Assembly (NCBI GenBank): GCA_015063785.1
Contig: SVTM01000009.1
Span: 1-64,000, forward strand
Length of the DNA: 64,000 nt
From: Oscillospiraceae bacterium
Lineage (GTDB): Bacteria > Bacillota > Clostridia > Oscillospirales > CAG-382
Direction of reading: 5' to 3'
Under the pieces are notes generated by a model. The model made no database searches. It had not been told where the DNA came from and worked only from the letters and a program-made list of their open reading frames with translations. Both the position numbers and the translations under genes were made by a program. Positions within the stretch are counted from its first letter, which is position 1. Every line of letters begins with the position of its first letter. This document shows, one piece after another, positions 42,869-54,800 of this stretch.

Positions 42869-45800
42869 TTAGTGCAGAGATGCGTAAGCCGCATCAGAGA
42901 ACTTCATAATTTCGTAGAGCCAAGGATTATTAGTTGCGTTTCTTGCAACATAGCTTTCAAGACTATCCACTACTGTCACTATTTCTTCACCAGCAGCATT
43001 CTTGAACACACAAGTAACGTCACAACGACCATCTGCTACAACAATTTTGTCGATAGTGAATACAGTATAAGAACCACTTGTTGTACAATCTGCAGCGTTA
43101 ATAGTTACAGTTTGAGTCACACCATAATGATCGACGAAGCTGATATCTGCAGAGCCACCGGAAATTGCAGAAGTCTTAATTGCAATCTGCATAGAGATTT
43201 TGCTTTCAAGTACAAACTGTGTTCCATAGTAAGCATCTGCGTTATTACCAGTAATGCTACGTCCATCTACGCATGTCGGGGTTGTCTGAGTTGCGTATGC
43301 CTTTTGTGTTTCCGTCAATGTGCTATTTGCAAGATCTGCAGTATTGTAATTAAACTTAACCTGTGCAGCTGCTCCATAGTTCAGCATGTCGATCAGAAGA
43401 GTTCTTGTTTCTTCCGCTGTACGTGTAGAACTTGTAGCAATGTCTTCTTTGTCAACGTTACGCAGGATGTAATCGCGAATACTATCAGTCTTGGTTACAC
43501 TGATCTGCTTATCATTAGCATCATAGATAGTAACATTAACTTTATCACACATTTCTTTTGCCGCGATACCTGCATACTTAATTACATAGTAATTACCACT
43601 CTTAGTACAATCACTCAAATTAATGGTAATTGTCTCATCAGCTCTGTCATCTGCATATTCTCTAACAATTACAGCATATCCGGTATTATCAACATAGCTT
43701 GTGTTGAATGCAAAGTTGATATCCAGTTCATTGCCGAGAGTGAGGTTTGTACCGAAGAATTCCTTCAGTTCAACCTTCGCCAATGTATACTTACCTTCCG
43801 CATAAGCTACTTCATAGTCATCAACGGTAGTAGTAACGTTGCCACATTCGTTAGCAGTAACTACAGAAGCAACATCTGTCAGAACGACAGAACCGTTGTT
43901 AACGAGAGTAGCAATTCCATCAGCCTTGCGGCATGCAACTGTGAGGTTGCCGCCTACATTGACTGTACCGTCTGCACCGATGTTAGCGGTTTCGCCGTCT
44001 GCCATGTAGATTTCAACCTTTGCGCCATTCTTGATGTCAAGAACAGCAGCCTTGCCTGCAATTGTACCGATGTTGATACCATGGCTGGAGTTGTAGCTGT
44101 AATCTGCACCACCGTCGGAGAATGCCTTACCAACGATAAGTGTAGCACCGTCTACAGTGATCTGTGCGGGCTTGCCAACGCGGTCAGAATCTGTGTTGTC
44201 ACGGCCGCTGTAATCCTTACCGGTCAGCTGCATTGCTGCAGTATTGAACTCTGCAGTATCTTCAACAGTAATCATACCGTTGCCGTAAACGTTGGTCTGC
44301 CATGTTGCGATAAGCTTAGCAGTGTCAGATACTGTGATGTAACCCATTGTTGTAACCTGCATTGCGTAAACAGTGGAAGTGCCGGAGATATTGATTGCAC
44401 CGTTGTAGTAAGACTTAACGATAGAGTTGCCACCTGCATCGTGAACGATAGAGTCGATCACGTTGATTGTAGCGTTCTGACGTGCGTCAAGTTCGGGGAT
44501 CAAGATCTCTGCATCCTTGATGTTTACTGTTGCGTTCTGGAATGTAACAACAGGAAGTTCATACTTAGGTGCAGTACCTGTGATAGTGAATTCGATATCC
44601 TTTTTGAAGTCGATTTCTGTGCTGATTTCGCTGCCTTCAACATCAAGAACGGTGATTGTCTCGCCATTCTGAACTGCGTCGAGTGCTTCAGCGAATGTCT
44701 CATAGCCAACTTCGTCGATCTTAGCAACAGCGGGAACAACCACGTACTTGCCGTCGGCATACTTAACCACGCTGCCTTCAACAGTGGTGGTTACAGTAGC
44801 TCCTGCGGGAGCTGTGAGAGTTGCATCAGCTGCAGTGAGAACGTACTTAGCGTACTGGCTGTTAGTAAGAGTTCCAACAGTGTTTGCGCCTTCAAACTTG
44901 AATGTCTGAACGCCGGAGTAACCGGTGCGTTCCCAAATGCCGATGCTGGAAATATTACAATTCTTCAAAGTAACAGTCTTTCCAGCGTAGTTCTGAATGT
45001 AGAGACCGTATGTAACGCCAGTCATCTTTACGTTTTCGAGGGTTGCGCTAGTGCCGTATACCCAATGGAAACCGTAGTTGCCGCCGTTAACAGTTACATT
45101 CTTAACCACAACTGTGGGAGTGGACTTGTTTGCATACAAGAAGCCATAACCGTAGTTGGAAACAGTACAGTTTTCAACTGTGATGCTCTTGATACGGTTT
45201 GTAGTAACGGCATAGCCGGTACCATCCACAAAGTTCACGTTCTTAACAACAGCAGCTGTGCTAGTACCCGAAACGCTGATGTTGCCGGTGTACTTGAAGT
45301 TTGCACCGTCGATTGTGAGGCTCTTGTTAACAGTTACGTCTTCGGTAATGTCAGCAAGAAGAACGATTGTGTCCTTTGCCTGTGCTGCGCCAATTGCTTC
45401 TTCGAGAGATTCGTACTTAGTACCGTTTACTTCAGCAACATAGTTAGCTACTCTTACGCCCCATGTGCCGTTATTCTCTTCAAGAATATAACCTGCGGGA
45501 AGACCTGCGTTTCCGGTTACTACAGTAGAACCGTTCTTAAGAGCGGCTGCAGCAAGGGAAAGTGTTACAGGATATTCTGTAGCAGCTGCTTCAGCAGACA
45601 GGAGAACGTCGCCAATCAGAGATGCCTCTGCCTTTACTGTAAGTGCACCGGGGTTAGCATTAGCGTTAGCCTGCTGCATCCAGATAGACTTGTTAGCACC
45701 CTCGATTGTACCGCCATTGACGGTGAGGATGTTCTGTGCTTCAGTACCGTTGAGGAACTGACGGATTGCACGGTAGGTAGACTTAACAGTGCCGCCCTTG

Positions 45801-48800
45801 ATAACGGTTTCTGCATAAGTACCCTTGCCGTTTGTGAGGTTGTCGATACCGTAAGCCATATCGGTGCCACCGAGGTGTTCGATAGTAACACCGTCAACTG
45901 TAAGCTTACCGCGCTGGTTGGAGATTACAGAGGAGTAAGCGTTAAAGAAGCGGTTGTTGGTAGCAGTAAGAGCGATCGTACCTGTGCCGCTAATGGTCAA
46001 GTCTGCGCCGGGATTGATGTTGATCAGACCGAAGCTGCCGGTAGCATTGTCAGTACCGGTGATGTTGAAGCTGCCCAAACCAATCTCAACTCTCTTGCCT
46101 TCGGGGATGTTGACGGAACCGGTCAGAACGATGTCGCTTCTGACAGTGATGTAACCACCTTCTATCACTTCGTCGATCGCTTTCTGAAGAGAATCGAAGT
46201 ACTTAGAACCGTTTGCGGTATAAGCGGAAGCTACATAGGTAATCTTATTGCCGTTCAGGGTAACATTGCCGTTGGCAACGTAGTAGGGATCCTTGAACAT
46301 AGCCTTAGCTTCTTCAACAGTCATATTATCATCTGTGATAGCAACGTTGGAGCCGGAAGCCCTCAGATCGATCTGGAAGCCCTCAGCAAAGTCACAGTCA
46401 ATGAAGCTGACGTTCTTGTTGTAGTAGCGGTGGCCAGCGTAGTTGCCCTGGTCGATGGAGCAGTTGGTGTAGCTTACATTGCCAAATGTGCTTGCATAGC
46501 TGCACCAGCCGGTGATATCACAGTTTTCAAACGCGATATTGCCGCCTGTGGATCCATCGAAGTGGACAGCAAAGTTGGAGCCATTGATGGTGGAATTCTT
46601 AATTGTAATATCGCCTTTAGCGTAGCAATATCTCATGCCGTTGTAGCCGGTGAGTTTTACGCCTTCGATAGCGATATCCTTACCGTTTACGCAAAGTGCG
46701 CAGTCGTAATTGCCGGTCTTTTCGTTATGAACGTTGAGATTCTTAACTGTTGCGCCGGAAGAAACGACTACTCTGCCGGTGATGTTAACAAGGTTACCAG
46801 TAGCATCGGTTTCACCGACAACTATGATTGCCTTGTTTACAGCAATGTCTGTGGTGTAATCGCCTGCAAGGATTGTAACGGTTTCGCCGGGCTGTGCAGC
46901 GTCGATTGCTTCCTTGATAGTTTCGTAGAAGATATCGCCGATCTGTGCCACGTAGTTCTTAGGAGCAAGAACGGTTTCGCCGTTTACTACAACAGTGATG
47001 TCGTTGTTAGCGCCGAAGCTGCCCTTCTTGTTGTTCCACAGGCTGTTGCCGGAAACATTACCGTTACCAAATCCTGTAACAGTGGTAGCTGCATCAACAG
47101 TGATTCTAGCACCTGTGGAGAAGCTGGTATCGATTTCGATTGCTGCCTTGCCGTCAACCGGTGCGGAAGCATTGAATGTAGTCTTTGCCACAGTGAGATC
47201 AGTGAAAGCACTTGTGCTTTCGGTGTAAACAAGCACGGACTTACCTACAGAATTGAAGGTACATTCGTTGAATGCAACTGCACCTGCACCGTATGTCCAT
47301 ACGTTGTATGCATCGGCACTGTTCTGGTTGAATGTACACTTATTAAAGGTTTCGGATGTTCCATAGAGGAATACCTGACCGTTAATTGTACAGTTGTTGT
47401 AAACCAGATTGCCCGAATGCTGGAGACCTGTGTAGTTTACGTTAGGATAGTAGTCGAAGGTTACGTTGTTGAAGGTAACATTCGCGCTACCCATGTTGAA
47501 CGCGCCGATGTTGTCAAATACAACGCCGTCAACCGCACCTGTAATGGTGATATCCTTGCCGGAAATACCAACGAGAGAATATGTGCCGGCAGCGTAAATC
47601 TTGACTTCGTCGCCATCCTTTGCTGCTGCGAAAGCATCAGCGAGCTTGAGGTAAGCTGTGTCACCGATCATTGCCTCTACAACTACGGGTGTGCCGTTTA
47701 CAACAACATCGACACCCATTTCAGCAATGTCGGGGAGATAGATAACATCTGTAAGAGCAGAACCGTCGGTAACAGAGCAACCGTCGAAGGTAGCAATTAC
47801 ATCATTCTTACCGAAGTCAATATTCATGTTGGGATTGAACTCAACGTTATTAAGGTCTGCATCCTGATAGAATCTGAGCTGGTTGTAATAACCCTCTGCA
47901 AATTCAGTATCAGAAATCGTAACCTTGTTGATAGTAGAAGCAAAGCTGGTCCAACCTGTAATCACACAGTTTTCGATTACGATATTGCCGCCGGCAGAGC
48001 CGTCAAAGTGAATACCGTAAGTAGCACCTGTAATAACGCTGTTCTTGAATGTTACAGTGCCGGTAGTGTAGCAACTACGGAAGCCGTTTCCACCGGTAAT
48101 GTTACAATTTTCAACAAGGACATCCTTTGCGTTGATATAACCAGCACTGCTGGAACCATTATTTACGTTAAGGTTCTTCACGGTCGCGCCGTCAGCAGTG
48201 ATGTTCAGCTTGCCGGTGATGTTAACAAGGTTGTTACCATCAGCATCGGTTTCGCCGACAACTGTGATTGCCTTGTTGATGTTAAGATTCTGAGTATAAG
48301 CGCCTGCAAAGATTGTTACGGTTTCGCCGGGCTGTGCAGCTGCGATTGCTTCATTGATGGATGCGTAGCAAACATCGCCGATCTTAGCAGTAGCGCGAAC
48401 TACCTTGTAAGCGCCGTCGGCATACTTAACCACGCTGTCTTCAACAGGTGTGGTTACAGTAAATCCTTCGGGAGCTGTGAGAGTTGCATCAGCTGCAGCG
48501 AGAACGTACTTAGCGTACTGGCTGTTAGAAAGAGCTACAACAGTGTTTGCGCCTTCAAACTTGAATGTCTGAACGCCGGAAGAACCGGTGCGTTCCCAAA
48601 TGTTGATACTTGTAATATTGCAATTCTTGAGTTCAATTGTCTTTCCAGCGTAGTTCTGAATGAGAAGACCGTTTGTAACGCCAGTCATTGTTACGTCTTC
48701 GAGGGTTGCGGTAGTGCCGTATACCCAATGAATACCGTAAATACCACCATTCATAGTTACCTTGTTAACAACGACTGTGGGAGTGGACTTGTTTGCATAC

Positions 48801-51800
48801 AGGAATCCATCATAACCATTGAGCGTACAGTTTTCAACTGTGATGCTCTTGATGCGGTTAGTAGTAATAGCATAAGTCTCTGTATAATCCACAAAGTTCA
48901 CATTCTTAACAACAGCCTCTGTGGTATTACCCGAAACGCTGATGTTGCCGGTGTACTTGTGGCTTGCACCGTCGATTGTGAGGCTCTTGTCAACAGTTAC
49001 GTTTTCGGTAATGTCAGCAAGAAGAACGATTGTGTCCTTTGCCTGTGCTGCTGTGATTGCCTTAGCGAGGGTTTCATACTTCGCTTCGCCGATCTGTGCA
49101 ACATAGTTAGCTACTCTTACGCCCCATGTGCCGTCGCCGTTATCCTGAGGAACATATCCTTCTGCGCAGTACGCATCTGCAATACGAGTATTGAACGTAC
49201 CGCCGGAGATAAATCCAACAATCTGCTTGTCGGGTGTTTCGCCTTTAACGCTTGCATATGAGCCTACTGCATCTGTCTTAGCAGAATTAAATGTACCGCC
49301 GGTAATGCTTACAGTCGGTGTTTCATTTGTCGGCTCATTATTTGCACGGTTCACGATCTGGAGAGCATGGCCGGTGCATGCTGCAAAGTTGTTGTCCCAA
49401 TAGCCATCGTCTTCAAATGCGGTTTCGGGTGCGGTACCGTTAATTGTACCGTCTGTAATCAGCAGAGTACCACTTCTGAAGCTGATACCGTCCATACCTT
49501 CGATGATACCGCCGTTTACAGTCAGCTTACCATTCATAGGATGCTCGATACCGGCAGTAGAATAACTATTGCTGATAGCAGTTGTGATATAACCACCATT
49601 GATGGTGATCTCGGTATTATCACGGTTTCTGTTACCTGCGATAGCAGCGAAGAAGCCCTTGAGTGTACCGCCATTGACGGTCAGCTTAGCTGTGCCGTTT
49701 TCAGCGTTATCGCCGGATGCAGTCATCATAACCGCACCATAGACGTCATACTTGCTGTTGCCCCAGCCTGCTTCGCTGTAGCTTGCATCAAGAGTACCGT
49801 TCTTTGCGTCAGAGCTGTCTGCGATTGTGAGGTCACCGCCGAAGTCAACTGTAATAAGAGCTGTACCGCTCTCTGCAGCGCCATATTCCCAAACAGCGGG
49901 ATCATAGTTTACAGTCTTACCGTTGAGGTCCAAAGTAACAACCTTACCTGCTGCGATGTGAACAGTCTCGGTAAGAGTAACGTCACTAACCAGTGTAACG
50001 GTTTCGTTAGCCTGCGCTGCGTTAATTGCATCAGCGATAGATCTGTAGTATGTATCACCGATCTTAGCAACGTTACGAATGATTTTGCCGTCGAGATTAA
50101 CAGTGGAAGTACCACTAATGTTAACAAGATCGATCATCTTGCCATTAGCATTAGTACAATTTGTAACTGTTACTACTGCGCCGCTAACAGAATGGATACC
50201 ATCCTGATATACATCAGAGGTATTGGCGCCGTCAACATCAAATTTACAATTCTTGATTGTAGCATCAAAGTAGGTTCTGATTACACCGTAAGTGCCGTTG
50301 TCCATGATGGTACAGCCATCAAATACACAGCTTGCGGGAGAACCGCTCATTGCTACCCAACCGATAATTGTACAATCCTTATAAGTAAGGTTTGCACCTT
50401 CAGTAATGCCGTCGAAGTGAATTGCGTAAACGCTTGTAGCTTCGAAGGTTACATTTTCAAATACGAGGTCGCCCTTCGCATATGCCCATCTCTGAGCGTT
50501 GCCGCCCTTGATGTGCAGATTCTTAAGTGTAAGGTTTTCAAGAGTACCGCCGAGTGTACCTTCGAGGATGACAGCAGGTGTGCCGTCATCATTTGTTTCG
50601 CCGACAACAGTAATGCCTGCCTTCATGGAAGGAAGTGTATATGTGCCTGCAAGGATTGTTACGGTTTCGCCGGGCTGTGCAGCTGCGATTGCATCAGCAA
50701 GGGTTGCATAGCCGGTCTTTCTGGTATATCCGTCAAGATCACGTCCGATATAAGCCACAGCGTCAACTACTGTCCAAGTACCGTCGCCATTATTCTTAAT
50801 CGCGCTCTTATTTTCGGGATACTGAACTTCCCAAGTATAATGCTGATGGAAAACATCCGCATTGTAGGTACCGCCGGTAACCACTACATGACGCTCGCCC
50901 TGTCCTTTTGCGTTGAAGATCCAAGGAGAACCGTTATCACCGGTGCCAACATTACCAAGAGTGAAGGTACCGCCATTGATAATTATGCCTTCGTTTCCGC
51001 CGGTGTAAGCCAGAGAATCTTTTGCCTTATCAAGCTTGTAAGTACCGTTTTCAACAGTAATGGTGCAACCGTCTTCATAGTTTGCAAGGAGAGAGTAAAC
51101 CGTATTGGTTGCAGCAACATCTACAGTACCGTTACCGGTAAGAGTCAGGTGACCGTTATTATCTGTGGAGAACACACCAACCAGCATAATGTTGGTTCCT
51201 GTGTATTCGCCGGAGATAGTCTTGCCGTTAAGATCGATAGTTACAGTCTTGCCATCTACGAGGAAGTAAGTGTCGTGGCTACCGTCAAGAAGCTGAAGTT
51301 CGGTCTTTGCAAGATCGATGTTTTCGAGAAGAACGATTGTGTCGTTTGGCTGTGCTTCGTTGATAGCTTCCTGCAGGCTGGTGTACTTGGTTCCGTTGAG
51401 TTCTGCAACGTCAATTACATCCTCAACTACTGTGTAACCACCATCTGCAGCTACTGCCTTGTAGCCGTCAGCTACATATGCAGTAGGATCCTGATCGAAA
51501 GTACCGCCGGTGATCGACATTGTGCCGCTTACACCGAGAGTAGCATTCTTACCGCCGGAGAAGTCACCGCCGGTGATGGTAGCCTTTGCACCTGCCTGAA
51601 CACATACTGCGGAACCGCTGTCCATAGTAGTGCCCTTGGGGCCTACGAATGTACCGTCCATGATAGTAACATCTGCCCCGCCGGAGATATTTACTGCATG
51701 ACGTGTACCGCTTGTTGCGTCAATCTTGTATGTACCGCCGTTGATGGTTGCGGTAACCGCGCCATCAATGCGCACGCCGTGACGTGTGGAGGTTACGTTA

Positions 51801-54800
51801 ACATTTTCAAGTTCAAAGATACCTGCATTGATTTCGATTGCGCTGAATCCGCCGTTATCGTTGTCAATTGTACCGTTGGAAATCTTAAGAGATTTAGGAG
51901 TGCAAGGAGCGATGTAGCCGTTCAGCGTCTTACCATTCAGGTCAAGAACTACAGTTGCGCCGTCGGGAATGGTCAGCGCGTTAGTAGTTACACTACGAAG
52001 AACCTTGATCTGATTGTCAGCCTGTGCAGCATTGACTGCAGACTGGAGATCGAAGTAAATTGCTTCGTCGATAGAAGCGACTGCGTCCACGATGGTAGGA
52101 GTTTCTCCGGTGGAAGTCTCAACCGTAACATTCTCAACGGTATTTGTACCCGTCAGAATGCTGGGTTCACCACCATAGAGATAACCAAGCCCGTTGTTCG
52201 CATAGCCGTCGCCATAAGCGCCTGTATAGGTCTTAATCGCTACATTCTTAGCAGACAGGTTTTCACCGGTACAGGGCTGTGTGCCATCATTGCTCGATGA
52301 CATACCAACAATGGAGCCCAGGCCGCCCGCTGCGGACTTGATGGTCAGACCCTCAACCACAGCGTTCTTGATCGTGCTGCCCTCGCCCAGGTAACCGATC
52401 ACACCGCCAGCGCACCAGAAAGTGGAGGAGATAGTGCCGTTAGTAGCCCTAACGGAAACATTGTTGAAATCGGAGTAGCCATGGCCGACAATGCCGCCGA
52501 TGTAGCCGCGTCCGGAAATCTCCACGGTACCGGTCACATGGATGTTTTCAAAGTCAGTGGTAGTTGCATTACCGACCAGGCCGCCCACATAGTTGGAATT
52601 ATTGGTGGACTTGACAGTAACGTTATGCAGGGTCAGATTCTTGATCACAGCCTGCTCGGATTCAATGAAGGATCCGGTATAAGCAAACAGGCCAAGGTAT
52701 TCGCCTGCCTGTTCAACATACAGGTTGGAGATGGTGTGGTCACCACCGTCGAAAATGCCCATAAAGGAACCGTGGTCCTTCTTTTCGCCGATGGGGTTCC
52801 AGTTAATGCTGGCCAGATCAATGTCAGCAGTCAGCTTGACATACTTGCCAAGGAACTGGTTGGAGCGATCAGACTGGACATTGTCCACAGTATCACGGAA
52901 ATAAATCAGTTCTTCCAGATTGTTGATCAAATAGGGATCTTCAGCAGTACCGGAACCGGTGAGACCGGTAACGATCTTCTTTACACCGCCGAGTTCTGCC
53001 CATACAACAGGGTTGATGCCATCAGCGTCGTTCATCTGTGCATCTGTTGTTGCAACAAGAGTATCGTCGATGTAAAGTTCAACATGTGTGGGCTGAGCAC
53101 CTGCGTTGGGATGTCCTTCTACCCATGTTGTTGTCCAATACTCATCGTTGGATGCGGGGTAGAAGAAGTTCCAAGTTATGGAATCCTGAGCACCGTCGAT
53201 GATATTGCCAACGTTGTTAAGTTCAGTTGTCGCAATAAGAGTTTCGCCGGAATACAGCTTGAGATAATAGCTTTCAGCTGCATTTGTGCTTTCAGACTGA
53301 CCCCATACACGAACATAGCCGTCAACTTCCTTTGTATAAGCAAGGGAGTTGCTGCCGGTAGGAGCTGCAGGAGCAGGAGTATATACTGTTGCATTAACTG
53401 TAGCAGTATCCGCCTTAGTGTAGGAAGCAGAAGCATCAGTCACATTGATACCGTAACGACCATCATCGCTATTCAGAGTAATAGCCACAACGGAATTGCC
53501 CTCAATGGAAAGGCTCTGGTTGGCTCTGAGATAGAAGCCTTCCTTTACACCTTCAGCGGTGATTTCCGAGTTGGTAACAGTGTAGGAACCGCCCAAAGCA
53601 AGGCGACCTTCAATGTTCTTTACATTGATGACAGAATTTTCAATGACAAACTCATCGTATGTACTGTTGCCGGCCAATACGGCGGTCAAAACAGTAGTTG
53701 CGTCATTTGCGATTGTGATTGTAGTGCCGTTTATCAGCTCGATATTTGCGCCGGTACCGCCGTTTGTACCGATAAGATAGTTGCCTTTGAAGCCTGTTGC
53801 AACAAGGTCAACATCATCAAGTACAAGTGTTTGACCCTGGAACATCCAAAGTACTGCGGTTCCGGAATCCTTAGTCTCATTGGGAGCAACCACGATAGTA
53901 CCATTCTTAAATGTTGTGGTACCAAAGTACAGATCGTACTCACTCAGTGTAAGAGTTTTGCCGTTAAGATTAATAACAGAAGCGTCAGTAATTGCACTCT
54001 GTCTGCTCAAAACGGGAGCTGCATCACTAAGAAGAACAATTTCATCGTCTTCTGTAGCTGCTGCGAATGCTTCTTCGAGTGTCGCGAACTCAACTTCGCC
54101 GATCTTGGCAATGTTAGTTACTGCAGGAGCTTTCTCTACTACAGTTTCTGTGCTAACATCCCACGCATATCCGTCAGCGATCCATTCTGCAGGAACTTCG
54201 CTGGGATATGTACCGCCGGAAATGCTGACAGTCTTACCGTCACCGGTATCCATGGGGAATGTCTTGAATTCACCATTCGTGATGGTAATGTTTGCTGAGT
54301 TAGGTGTGCTGATCATAGAGGTGGCGCCATTGGATTCAAACACGCCTCCATTGATCACCATATCGCCGTATACGACAGCGATAGCACCGTTACTGGTCTG
54401 CGGGAAGGTGAAATTGCCGCTGTTGACAGTCAGCTTTCCGCCGTCAGCTACATAGATTGCAGAACCCATGCTCATCGGCGAGGTGCTGACATTGACAACA
54501 GCATTGCCGTCGCCAATAAAGGTCAGCTCACCATTCACGGTGAAGGCATACGTAGGTGACCATGCAAAACCAGTAACAGACAGGGTCATAGTTTTACTAT
54601 TCAAGTCGATGGTAATATTCTTACCAGCTTCAACAGTTGCACCTGTTACAGTGACATCTGTCAGAAGCTTGATGGTTTTGCCATCAGCATTAGCCAGAGC
54701 ATCATAGAAGGACTCGTAGCCGGTGCCGTCAACCTCTGCGACATGGGTTTCAGTCTGTGTCTCAACGGCATCTTCAGCAAACACCATCGTCGGCATCATG

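Noticed and set aside
42869-43780. SLH or sortase anchor at the giant protein's C-terminus
   Set aside because: The final 300 residues contain no SLH repeats, no LPXTG-type motif and no hydrophobic helix with basic tail.
42872-52300. Very long plus-strand open frames opposite the giant gene
   Set aside because: They are mirror frames produced by the strong codon bias of the minus-strand gene. They are Cys/Ser/Val-rich without domains, signal peptides or ribosome-binding sites, and the minus-strand protein has clear modules.
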